Notes: generated from the sequence alone by a model not told the origin. DNA of 15,313 nt from Sulfurovum sp. (GCA_026985755.1 JALSPX010000071.1:1-15313), one strand, 5' to 3'; shown: positions 6,703 through 12,975, numbered from the stretch's first letter. Numbers and translations: made by a program.

Positions 6703-7996
6703 TGCACTCCCAACAGGCAAACTCTCTCGTGGTAAAGTTGTAGGAAAAGCACTGCTTAAAATAGGCGCTAAAAAAACAAAACGTTTTGTAACAAATGGCG
6801 ACAAAACACAAAACCATGAAGAGATAGCAGATATTATCTTCGATGCACTAGGTGAGCTCAAAGGTGTCTCAGTAAAGATAGCCCAACAAGTGGCTTTGGG
6901 AATGCCGTTTTTACCGCCTGAGTATTTAGAAAAAATCAGTAAATCATTTAATGCCATACCTAGCATCAACAAAGCGCTGGTAAGAAAAATAATCAAAACA
7001 GAGCTGGGTCACTACCCGCAAGATACTTTTGAGAGTTTTGAGATGACAGCCTTTGCAGCTGCCTCTTTAGGGCAAGTGCATTTAGCCACCAAAGATGGCG
7101 AACAACTCGCCGTAAAAGTACAATACCCTGGCATCAAAAAAAGCATAGAGTCCGACATGAGCCTCATACACTTTGGTATGAAACGCTTTGCCAAAGGGCA
7201 AAATGTGGACCACATCGTAGGAGAGATAGAGGCACGTCTTTATGAAGAAGTAGACTATCTACTAGAAGCAAAAAACTGTGACTTTTTTAGGGAAAATATA
7301 GACAATAAAAATATCGTCATACCAAAGGTCTACCCTGCCCTTTCTACAGAAAAAGTGCTGACGACCTCCTTTTTAGAGGGATTGAATTTTGATAGCTATA
7401 TGGCTAACAATCCAACGCAAGAAGAAATAAATAACTATGCTCAGCTAATATTTGATACTTTCTTTTATGCCCTCTATACACTAAAGCATATACATGCAGA
7501 CCCAAATCCGGGGAATTTTCTCTTTTTAGAAAATGGAAAACTTGGATTGATAGACTTTGGGTGTGTTAAACGTGTAGAAGATGAATTTCTAACCCAATAT
7601 AACCAACTACACCTCAACCTTTTAGAAGAGAATGATGACCAAAGTATCATTCAACAATACGTAACATTAGGGATGATAGAGGAAGAAAATGAGGAAGAGA
7701 TGCTCACCTTTTACACAGAAATTATTAAACCTCTTGACACACTCTATAAAGAGCCTCTTGTAGGCGATAGCTATGACTTTAAAGCAAACAACGATTTTTC
7801 AAAAAGAGGTTTTGAGATGATATTTGAAGTGCAACAAAAACAGTTTCACTCTGTACATAAACTCAATGAACAGTTTTTATTTATCAACCGTACCTTGCTT
7901 GGTTACTATGCACTTTTTGAGAAGATGGGTGCGAGGATTGAGACTGGGTATGTGAAAGATTTGATGCAAAAACACAATAAACAAACTCAAAAATAA
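6695..7996 (+). CDS. ABC1/AarF/UbiB-family atypical kinase
   Basis: ABC1-family proteins have an atypical protein-kinase-like fold; UbiB and COQ8 are ATPases needed for ubiquinone synthesis, and other members act in lipid or quinone homeostasis. The 433-residue protein shows the family landmarks: a KxGQ-type signature changed to KIAQ (61-64), the Ala-rich loop AAASLGQVH (121-129), the ATP-contacting lysine in AVKVQYPG (K141), an EVDYLLEAKN segment (185-194), the catalytic-loop HADPNPGNF (267-275, D269 and N274) and LIDFG (285-289, D287). No C-terminal membrane helix pair of the UbiB type is obvious. The start overlaps tetR by 8 bp, with AGGAG 9 nt upstream. Campylobacterota are known for menaquinone made by the futalosine route, so a classical UbiB role is unlikely. 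Substrate unknown. Confidence 0.86.
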   Translation: MDNALPTGKLSRGKVVGKALLKIGAKKTKRFVTNGDKTQNHEEIADIIFDALGELKGVSVKIAQQVALGMPFLPPEYLEKISKSFNAIPSINKALVRKIIKTELGHYPQDTFESFEMTAFAAASLGQVHLATKDGEQLAVKVQYPGIKKSIESDMSLIHFGMKRFAKGQNVDHIVGEIEARLYEEVDYLLEAKNCDFFRENIDNKNIVIPKVYPALSTEKVLTTSFLEGLNFDSYMANNPTQEEINNYAQLIFDTFFYALYTLKHIHADPNPGNFLFLENGKLGLIDFGCVKRVEDEFLTQYNQLHLNLLEENDDQSIIQQYVTLGMIEEENEEEMLTFYTEIIKPLDTLYKEPLVGDSYDFKANNDFSKRGFEMIFEVQQKQFHSVHKLNEQFLFINRTLLGYYALFEKMGARIETGYVKDLMQKHNKQTQK

Positions 7997-8007
7997 GGAG
8001 AGTTGGT

Positions 8008-8922
8008 ATGAAAAAAATAATCATATTTGGTGGTTCAGGATTTATAGGTCAAAATTTAGCAAAAAGATTGGAGACATCCAAATACGAAGTTCATATTGTA
8101 TCAAGAAACAAACCAAAAAATTGTTTCGGTCAGTTTACACAGTGGGATGCTTCAACTCTAGGTTCATGGGTAGACCTACTTGAAAATTCTGAAGCTATAG
8201 TCAATCTAGTTGGACGAAGTGTTGACTGCATTAAAACCGCTGAAAACATAGATGAAATTTTACGTTCACGTGTAGATAGTACCCTACTCGTAGGTCAAGC
8301 TTTAAAGCAAATAAAAAATAAGCCAAAAACATGGGTACAAATGTCAACAGCACATCGCTATGGAGATTCCTTAAATACTATCTGTACAGAATCTTCCTCT
8401 TTTGGTTATGGCTTGGCTCCGTATGTAGGTAAGATGTGGGAAAGAGCTTATCTAGAAGTAGTACCCAAAAACATGAAACAAGTCATTGTACGTACCTCTT
8501 TTGTATTAGGAAAAGAAGGCGGTGCTTTACAACGTATGGCATCCCTAACCTCTTTGGGTTTAGGTGGCACACTGGGACATGGCAAACAAGGTATTTCATG
8601 GATTCACGAAGATGACATGAGTCAACTACTCATTCAAGCCATTGAGAACAACACTATGTCAGGGGCATATATAGCATCCGCACCCAATCCTGTATCCAAT
8701 GCATTTTTTATGAAAAGGCTAAGAATCGCACTAAATATGAAAATAGGTCTACCTGCATTTTCATGGATGGTTAAATTAGGAGCTCCAATTTTTATGAATA
8801 CTGATCCGGAATTAGCACTTTATGGTCGATATTGTATTTCAGAACGATTAAAAGAAGAAGGGTTTGATTTTAGCTATCCTACATTAGAGGAGGCATTTGA
8901 TGATATATTTATGGATTGCTAA
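8008..8922 (+). CDS. TIGR01777-type NAD(P)-dependent epimerase/dehydratase-like SDR protein
   Basis: This is an atypical short-chain dehydrogenase fold protein with a C-terminal DUF1731-like region. The nucleotide-binding loop GGSGFIG is at residues 8-14. Further motifs are VNLVGRSVDC (66-74), MSTAHRYGD (112-120), GLAPYVGKMWE (135-145), VRTSFVLGKEGGAL (161-174), GLGGTLGHGKQGISWIHEDDM (184-204) and TDPELALYGRYCISERL (265-281). These match a conserved epimerase subfamily I recall, distinct from E. coli YfcH. The classical YxxxK catalytic pair is not in place, although Y139 and K142 are close, so the reaction is unknown. The start has AAGGAG (7995-8000) overlapping the kinase stop, so it belongs to the tetR operon. 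A redox or lipid/sugar substrate is only a guess. Confidence 0.83.
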   Translation: MKKIIIFGGSGFIGQNLAKRLETSKYEVHIVSRNKPKNCFGQFTQWDASTLGSWVDLLENSEAIVNLVGRSVDCIKTAENIDEILRSRVDSTLLVGQALKQIKNKPKTWVQMSTAHRYGDSLNTICTESSSFGYGLAPYVGKMWERAYLEVVPKNMKQVIVRTSFVLGKEGGALQRMASLTSLGLGGTLGHGKQGISWIHEDDMSQLLIQAIENNTMSGAYIASAPNPVSNAFFMKRLRIALNMKIGLPAFSWMVKLGAPIFMNTDPELALYGRYCISERLKEEGFDFSYPTLEEAFDDIFMDC

Positions 8923-8963
8923 GAGATATCCCTTTTTAAATAACCATCATAATCTCGAAGTAA

Positions 8964-8987
8964 ACCCTCTTTTTTTAAAAAGAAGGT
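8964..8987 (+). terminator. A:T-rich hairpin after the epimerase gene, possible weak terminator
   Basis: ACCCTCTTTTT (8964-8974) pairs with AAAAAGAAGGT (8977-8987) with one mismatch (C8967/A8984). The hairpin lies 41 bp after the epimerase stop. No T-run follows it on the + strand, so it may instead be a processing or stability element between the tetR operon and the DUF4173 gene. The 110-bp gap otherwise holds a 9-codon ATG frame (9002-9031) directly ahead of the next gene. Confidence 0.3.
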
Positions 8988-9032
8988 TAGGAACTGAGTA
9001 TATGAAAAAGTTAATGAAGGAGTATCGATAGT

Positions 9033-10460
9033 ATGGAAAATATAAAATTAGAAACGAATAAATTAAACCCAATCCTAAAAGATAAAAAAATAGCCTTATC
9101 CCTTATTCTGATTGGATTGCTTCTCTCTAGTATAGAGAACTTTGGTAAAATGAATATGCTTGTAGGAGGATGGCACATTGTCTCCTATATACTTCTTCTC
9201 CTACCACTCATATATATCATATGGACGAAACAGATTATAAATCTTTACACTAAATGGATCATGCCTTTTTTATTTGTGATGATAGGTAATATGTTCTACT
9301 ACAACAATGACATGGCACAATATACCCTGCCAATTATTTTTTATATACTTGTGTTTATGCTGTATACAACATCCATGCATAACGTGCATAGTATACATCA
9401 AGTTATTCTACTTAAAAACTATAAAATAGGTGGCATTTCCTATTTAAAAGAATTTTTTAGAGATTTATTTGTTCATAATATTGATAGAAAAATCTATACA
9501 CGCATAGGGATAGCACTACTGATTACTGTCCCTTTCTTTATTACATTTGCCATGCTTTTGTCCTCAGCAGATAGTCACTATAGTACATTTTTCAAAAACA
9601 TATTTAATTTTCATATACCCTTTAAATTACAGTATATATTCACATTACCACTTATGTTTATTATATATCTCTTACTTTTTATAGTCTCTTTTTCAAACTT
9701 TAAAGAGCGTAAAATAACAACAGAATCTACAAAATTAGATATGTTAATCATAGGTATATTTTTGGGTCTGATAAATCTTTTATTTCTAAGCTTTATCGTT
9801 CTACAGATACCATTTTTATTAACAGGTAATATATCAGAAAACGTAAATATCGCAGACTTTGCTAGAGAAGGGTTTTTCCAGCTCATGATGGTTATGGGAC
9901 TTGTCTCACTTATATTTCTCTTCATACTCAGAAGACATAAAAATGAAAAGCTCACTACTGTACTTCTCATCGGGCTATTGGTCCAAAGTATCATCATGGG
10001 CATTGTGTCTCTTAAAAAAATGTACCTCTATCAGTCCATCATGGGTGCTACAGTTCTAAGGTATTATGTAGAATGGTTTGATTATTTTCTTCTTATTGTA
10101 TTGGTCTTGGGGATTGTATTTCTTGTTAAAAGATATGCTTTTACTAGCTTACTTGATATTATAACCATTATAGGACTTGTTTCTTTTACTCTCGTAGTTT
10201 CTTTAAATATAGATGCAATTGTCGCAAAACACAATATAGAGAAGTTTAAAAATATTCCTGAAAAACTAGATAAAAATGCTTTACGTTGGCTCTCCATAGA
10301 TGCACTACCTATAGTAAGTAAATATCATATCGACTTGAAAGATAAGGATTATTATGAAGAATCTCACCCATGGTATATTAAACATCAACGAAAAAACTGT
10401 GAGATATTCTCCACATATCATTATGGCTATTGTTCTATACTAAAAAAGTATGGAGAGTAA
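9033..10460 (+). CDS. DUF4173-type multi-pass membrane protein
   Basis: A 475-residue protein of unknown function, mostly hydrophobic, with about ten predicted membrane helices (roughly 20-36, 48-64, 76-90, 98-112, 157-176, 200-221, 235-262, 282-299, 307-326, 348-366, 374-393), followed by a soluble C-terminal tail of about 80 residues. It shows features of the DUF4173/DUF4153 group: a FAMLLSSADSHYSTFFKNIF segment (172-191), ADFAREGFFQL (274-284), and a C-terminal RWLSIDALPIVSKY segment (418-431). The start ATG has AAGGAG 10 nt upstream. Two bases separate its stop from the proposed start of the VanZ-like gene, so they are surely co-transcribed. The tail has three cysteines or more (456, 467) that might be noted. 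No catalytic motif is known to me; role unknown. Confidence 0.68.
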   Translation: MENIKLETNKLNPILKDKKIALSLILIGLLLSSIENFGKMNMLVGGWHIVSYILLLLPLIYIIWTKQIINLYTKWIMPFLFVMIGNMFYYNNDMAQYTLPIIFYILVFMLYTTSMHNVHSIHQVILLKNYKIGGISYLKEFFRDLFVHNIDRKIYTRIGIALLITVPFFITFAMLLSSADSHYSTFFKNIFNFHIPFKLQYIFTLPLMFIIYLLLFIVSFSNFKERKITTESTKLDMLIIGIFLGLINLLFLSFIVLQIPFLLTGNISENVNIADFAREGFFQLMMVMGLVSLIFLFILRRHKNEKLTTVLLIGLLVQSIIMGIVSLKKMYLYQSIMGATVLRYYVEWFDYFLLIVLVLGIVFLVKRYAFTSLLDIITIIGLVSFTLVVSLNIDAIVAKHNIEKFKNIPEKLDKNALRWLSIDALPIVSKYHIDLKDKDYYEESHPWYIKHQRKNCEIFSTYHYGYCSILKKYGE

Positions 10461-10461
10461 A

Positions 10462-10839
10462 ATGCAAAGCATACAAACAAGGTGGCTCATACCCCTAAGC
10501 TTTTTCCTCTTCATAAGCTACATCATCTTCCTAGCGGATACGGCTGATTACAACTTTGCCTTTCATGTGGTGGGGCAAGTTCCCTATGGGGATAAGATAT
10601 GTCATGCCCTATTGTATGGGGTTATGGCTTTTCTTTTGAATGATGGATTAGAGTTTCGTAAATTCTCTCATCTTGGTGTGATGGCAATCACCCCCTACAT
10701 AGGTTCTATCATCGTCCTTATTTTTGCAACACTTGAAGAGTGTAGTCAATATTACATTCCTTCTCGTACCTTTGATTTATGGGATTTAGGAGCTGATTTT
10801 GTTGGAGTGGTTTTATTTTCAGTGTGGAGGAAAAAATAA
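10462..10839 (+). CDS. VanZ-like membrane protein
   Basis: VanZ-like proteins are small polytopic membrane proteins; VanZ itself gives low-level teicoplanin resistance, and most bacterial relatives have no assigned role. The 125-residue protein has helices at about 9-25, 46-60, 72-90 and 108-121. Family motifs are DKICHALLYG (44-53), the EECSQ (92-96) and RTFDLWDLGADFVG (102-115), corresponding to the usual E..Q...P.R..D..D...N..G pattern. I place the start at 10462, because GGAGAG (10452-10457) sits 4 nt before that ATG; an in-frame ATG at 10450 would overlap the upstream gene by 11 bp, has no ribosome site, and would add four residues. The next gene begins on the base after its stop. Confidence 0.77.
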   Translation: MQSIQTRWLIPLSFFLFISYIIFLADTADYNFAFHVVGQVPYGDKICHALLYGVMAFLLNDGLEFRKFSHLGVMAITPYIGSIIVLIFATLEECSQYYIPSRTFDLWDLGADFVGVVLFSVWRKK

Positions 10840-11046
10840 ATGCCCCACTACAACCTAACCATCATTACTTCAGAAGCCTCTAATAATGCACTCATCCATG
10901 CATTGGAAAAACAATATAACATCCTCATAGTAGATAAAAAGAAACATTTTAGAAATACTATCAAAACAGCAGATGGCTATCTTGTTGTGCTTTACAAAGA
11001 GAAAAAGAATGTAGAAATATCTACAGATTTACTCATTAATTTATAA
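10840..11046 (+). CDS. Small hypothetical protein (68 aa)
   Basis: I do not recognise this protein. It is 68 residues, soluble-looking and basic, with no signal peptide or membrane helix. A likely alpha-beta pattern is visible: a strand near LTIIT, a helix near NNALIHALEKQY, a strand ILIVD, then a lysine-rich stretch and a strand YLVVLYKEK. Support for it being real comes from context: its ATG directly abuts the VanZ-like stop, GGAGG (10826-10830) sits 9 nt upstream, and its stop codon borders a strong hairpin. It would be the third gene of the DUF4173-VanZ unit. Confidence 0.55.
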   Translation: MPHYNLTIITSEASNNALIHALEKQYNILIVDKKKHFRNTIKTADGYLVVLYKEKKNVEISTDLLINL

Positions 11047-11077
11047 GGAGGCTTAAGCTTTTTAGCTTATACCTCCT
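11046..11077. terminator. Hairpin at a convergent gene junction, likely bidirectional terminator
   Basis: GGAGGCTTAAGCT (11047-11059) and AGCTTATACCTCC (11064-11076) pair over 11 of 13 positions around a TTTT loop, with one more A:T pair outside. The structure spans the last stop base of the + strand small gene and the stop of the - strand zinc-finger gene, so it serves both convergent units. Neither side has a strong U-run, so it may work as an RNA end-stabilising hairpin or need a factor. Confidence 0.55.
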
Positions 11078-11324
11078 AAGCAACATCAGAAAAGTCTTCT
11101 ACAGGGACAGAAATTTTTTTACTCACCTTTTTACCATTTTGGACTGCAAAAAACTCTTTTTCAATCTGTTTTAAGACCTTTGCTTCATAGTATTTCTCTT
11201 TACAAAATTCACATTCTAATGCTGGAACATTATTAAAAATCATATATTTATCATCGTGTTTATAGGTATATTCACTGAATGTTTGTTGCATATTTTTATT
11301 ACCACAGAAATTACAAGTTTTCAT
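11076..11324 (-). CDS. YgiT/MqsA-like zinc-finger protein, probable antitoxin
   Basis: The 82-residue protein resembles the N-terminal zinc domain of MqsA, the antitoxin of MqsR. Two zinc knuckles are present: C4 and C7 (CNFCG) and C38 and C41 (CEFC), followed by the typical KEKYYEAKVLKQIEK helix (42-56) and the NVPALEC approach to the second pair. Full MqsA (about 131 residues) continues with an Xre-type DNA-binding domain; here there is only a short Lys-rich and acidic tail, so this protein may neutralise its partner without being the main DNA binder. Its start overlaps the upstream gene stop in ATGA (11321-11324), with GAAAGGG a few bases before it. The order toxin-then-antitoxin matches mqsRA. 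Function inferred from family and context. Confidence 0.72.
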   Translation of the reverse strand: MKTCNFCGNKNMQQTFSEYTYKHDDKYMIFNNVPALECEFCKEKYYEAKVLKQIEKEFFAVQNGKKVSKKISVPVEDFSDVA

Positions 11325-11632
11325 TTTTTTGCCCTTTCATAAGGTGTTATAAACTTTGGAGGTGTTGGTATATACACCGTAATAATTACTAGACTATCGC
11401 CACTCATTCCACATACTGAATGTATAGGGATACCACTTTGACTAAATCCTACCACCAAACAACTACTACCTCTGACATCATCTTCATAATTTTCCAAGAT
11501 ACTGCCAGCACAAATAGACTCTTCAATCTCTACAATCAAAAGATTATCGTTCATACGCTCTTTATCTGCATGTTGTGAGAAAAAGTAATTCTCCTTGTTA
11601 ATGCAGTTGATAATCCACTTTATATCCATCAT
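11321..11632 (-). CDS. DUF4258-domain protein, probable toxin of a type II toxin-antitoxin pair
   Basis: The 103-residue protein has the DUF4258 pattern: FFSQHADKERM (17-27, with H21 and R26), a helix around EIEESICAGSILENYE (35-50), SSCLVVGF (56-63), PIHSVCG (69-75), and LVIITVYIPTPPKF (81-94). DUF4258 proteins paired with YgiT-type zinc-finger proteins are a common two-gene unit and are thought to be MqsR/RelE-fold RNA endoribonuclease toxins, but direct proof for this family is thin. It is the first gene of the unit, overlapping the zinc-finger gene by 4 bp. Two consecutive ATGs (11632 and 11629) begin the frame with no ribosome site; the -10 element is only 7 nt away, so the mRNA looks leaderless. 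Toxin activity is an inference. Confidence 0.7.
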   Translation of the reverse strand: MMDIKWIINCINKENYFFSQHADKERMNDNLLIVEIEESICAGSILENYEDDVRGSSCLVVGFSQSGIPIHSVCGMSGDSLVIITVYIPTPPKFITPYERAKK

Positions 11633-11639
11633 GTTGAAT

Positions 11640-11645
11640 ATTATA
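11640..11645 (-). promoter_or_regulatory. -10 element of the DUF4258/YgiT operon
   Basis: On the - strand a perfect TATAAT is followed by 7 nt and then the double ATG of the DUF4258 gene. Transcription should start at about 11633-11632, giving a leaderless or one-base-leader mRNA. No good -35 is seen at 17 bp (TGCTAG at 11668-11663). The promoter lies back to back with the proposed argF promoter. Confidence 0.5.
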
Positions 11646-11684
11646 CACTATTTTTCCATTATCTAGCACTTTCAACGCAATTTA

Positions 11685-11693
11685 TGGTAAAAT
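11685..11693 (+). promoter_or_regulatory. Candidate extended -10 promoter for argF
   Basis: TGgTAAAAT has the extended -10 form and lies about 134 bp before the argF ATG. Transcription from here would begin near 11700 and give a leader of about 126 nt that contains the three hairpins at 11717-11790. A nearer alternative -10 is TAAGAT at 11799-11804. The two cannot be distinguished by eye. Confidence 0.35.
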
Positions 11694-11716
11694 AATCTTT
11701 TCTTATTTTATGACGC

Positions 11717-11790
11717 TTTTTGAGCAAAGCCCAAAAAACTACGTTGTCACTGAGACCTCTTCAGCAGAGTGCTCATACGACTAGTCGTAT
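11717..11790 (+). other. Three consecutive hairpin-forming inverted repeats in the argF leader
   Basis: Hairpin 1: TTTTTGAGC (11717-11725) with GCCCAAAAA (11729-11737), one mismatch. Hairpin 2: TGAG..CTCT (11751-11760) with AGAG..CTCA (11766-11775), a 4+4 bp stem with a 2x2 internal loop and a TCAGC loop. Hairpin 3: a 16-bp perfect palindrome, ATACGACT/AGTCGTAT (11775-11790). Together they fill most of the space between the predicted argF promoter and its ribosome site AGGA (11816-11819). No known riboswitch, leader peptide or T-box was recognised. It could be a regulatory leader, a protein-binding operator (the palindrome) or a dispersed repeat. Confidence 0.5.
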
Positions 11791-11826
11791 TTATGAACTA
11801 AGATACACCTATTTTAGGATGAACCT

Positions 11827-12771
11827 ATGAGACACTTTTTAACACTCAAAGATTTTAGCAAAGAAGAAATCTTAGAGATGATAGCACTGGCACAAAAGAT
11901 AAAAGCACAAACCAAACAACGCAAGTTTGTACCCTATATGGGGCATCAGACACTAGGCATGATATTTGAAAAATCTTCTACACGTACCCGTGTGAGCTTT
12001 GAGACGGGGATTTACCAGCTTGGTGGTGTGGGTCTCTTTTTGTCCAGTAACGACATACAGCTTGGACGTGGTGAGCTGATGAAAGACACCGCACGAGTGA
12101 TTAGCCGTATGGTTGATATGGTGATGATACGTACCTTTGAGCATAGCAAACTAGAAGAGTTTGCCAAGTACTCTAAAGTACCTGTGATTAATGGGCTTAC
12201 AGACTCCTACCACCCAGTACAACTCATGACCGACTACCTCACCATGATAGAGTGTGGCAAAGACAAAGACCCTGTGGTTGCCTATGTAGGTGACGGAAAC
12301 AACATGACGCACTCATGGCTCATGCTCTCTGCCAAACTAGGTTTTGAGCTGAGAATAGCGACGCCAAAAGGCTATGAGTGTGATGCATCTATCGTCGAAG
12401 AAGCCTTAGCAATAGCCAAAGAGAGTGGTGCCACAATCACCTTTGGCAATGACCCTATTGAAGCAGTCAAAGGCTGTGATGTTGTCACCACTGACACATG
12501 GGTGAGTATGGGACAAGAGGATGAAAAAGAGATACGTATGAAAGCCTTTGAGGGATACATCGTCGATGAAACACTCATGAGCCACGCAAAAGATGATGCC
12601 ATCTTCTTACACTGTCTACCTGCCTACAGAGGCTACGAAGTAAGCGAAGAGACCTTCGAAAAACATGCAGACGTCATCTTTAGCGAAGCAGAAAACCGAC
12701 TCCATGCACAAAAAGGGATTATGGTATGGTTGGACGCGAAGCGGAATGAAGAATTAGAAATTAGAAATTAG
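11827..12771 (+). CDS. argF: Ornithine carbamoyltransferase
   Basis: OTCase joins carbamoyl phosphate to ornithine to make citrulline in arginine biosynthesis, as a cytosolic trimer. The 314-residue protein has FEKSSTRTRVSFE (48-60, carbamoyl-phosphate site STRTR), HPVQ (129-132), DTWVSMG (223-229) and the ornithine-binding HCLPAYRG (262-269). DTWVSMG and HCLPA distinguish it from aspartate carbamoyltransferase. The start ATG has AGGA 7 nt upstream. The last eight or so residues (NEELEIRN) lie beyond the conserved WLDAKR-like end and are encoded partly by a 7-bp tandem repeat that also contains the stop codon. The gene stands alone between the divergent toxin-antitoxin pair and the Fe-S protein gene, with a plausible terminator about 25 bp downstream. 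Confidence 0.95.
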   Translation: MRHFLTLKDFSKEEILEMIALAQKIKAQTKQRKFVPYMGHQTLGMIFEKSSTRTRVSFETGIYQLGGVGLFLSSNDIQLGRGELMKDTARVISRMVDMVMIRTFEHSKLEEFAKYSKVPVINGLTDSYHPVQLMTDYLTMIECGKDKDPVVAYVGDGNNMTHSWLMLSAKLGFELRIATPKGYECDASIVEEALAIAKESGATITFGNDPIEAVKGCDVVTTDTWVSMGQEDEKEIRMKAFEGYIVDETLMSHAKDDAIFLHCLPAYRGYEVSEETFEKHADVIFSEAENRLHAQKGIMVWLDAKRNEELEIRN

Positions 12772-12777
12772 AAATTA
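12752..12777 (+). repeat. Heptanucleotide tandem repeat across the argF stop codon
   Basis: The unit AATTAGA is repeated three full times (12752-12772), plus AATTA of a fourth. The argF stop TAG (12769-12771) lies in the third unit. Because 7 is not a multiple of 3, loss or gain of a unit by slipped-strand mispairing would change the reading frame and the C-terminal residues. Confidence 0.85.
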
Positions 12778-12795
12778 TTGTTTACATAATCTTAT

Positions 12796-12858
12796 AAAAA
12801 CGAGTAAGCACTTTGAAGACATATATAAATTAAAATCGCTTGCGTTTTTTTCTTTTTT
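12796..12858 (+). terminator. Candidate intrinsic terminator of argF
   Basis: AAAAACG (12796-12802) and AAGC (12806-12809) pair with GCTT (12838-12841) and CGTTTTT (12843-12849), with a 3x1 internal loop and a 28-nt loop. The stem runs into a T7-C-T6 tract (12845-12858). The T-tract is strong, but the stem is A:T-heavy and the loop is long. The T-tract is also one arm of the inverted repeat at 12846-12900. Confidence 0.45.
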
Positions 12859-12900
12859 GGTTACTTGTTTCTATTTTATCGCAGTACAAAAAAGAAAAAA
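12846..12900. repeat. 14-bp perfect homopurine/homopyrimidine-type inverted repeat
   Basis: TTTTTTCTTTTTTG (12846-12859) pairs perfectly with CAAAAAAGAAAAAA (12887-12900). After a 2-nt bulge the stem continues with TACT (12862-12865) and AGTA (12883-12886), leaving a 17-nt loop. It lies between argF and the promoter of the Fe-S protein gene, ending 14 bp before the -35. Confidence 0.6.
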
Positions 12901-12914
12901 GTAATAAAAGAGCA

Positions 12915-12943
12915 TTGACATTTTTAACAATAATAGATATAAG
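12915..12943 (+). promoter_or_regulatory. Sigma-70-type promoter of the Fe-S oxidoreductase gene
   Basis: TTGACA (12915-12920), a 17-bp spacer, and TATAAG (12938-12943). Transcription would start near 12950 and give a leader of about 78 nt containing the 7-bp hairpin at 12976-12996. Confidence 0.62.
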
Positions 12944-12975
12944 TAAAAACTGATATATACATTACCCACGTAAAA

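Noticed and set aside
9611..10003. 130-aa - strand frame inside the DUF4173 gene
   Set aside because: It is a shadow of a long membrane-protein gene; no ribosome site or family match.
10450..10461. Upstream ATG of the VanZ-like gene
   Set aside because: It has no ribosome site, and the GGAGAG just after it is well placed for the ATG at 10462.
11815..11827. TAGG-N5-CCTA at the argF start as an MqsA-type operator
   Set aside because: Arms are 4 bp, spacing differs from the AACCT-N3-AGGTT type I recall, and it does not sit at the toxin-antitoxin promoter.
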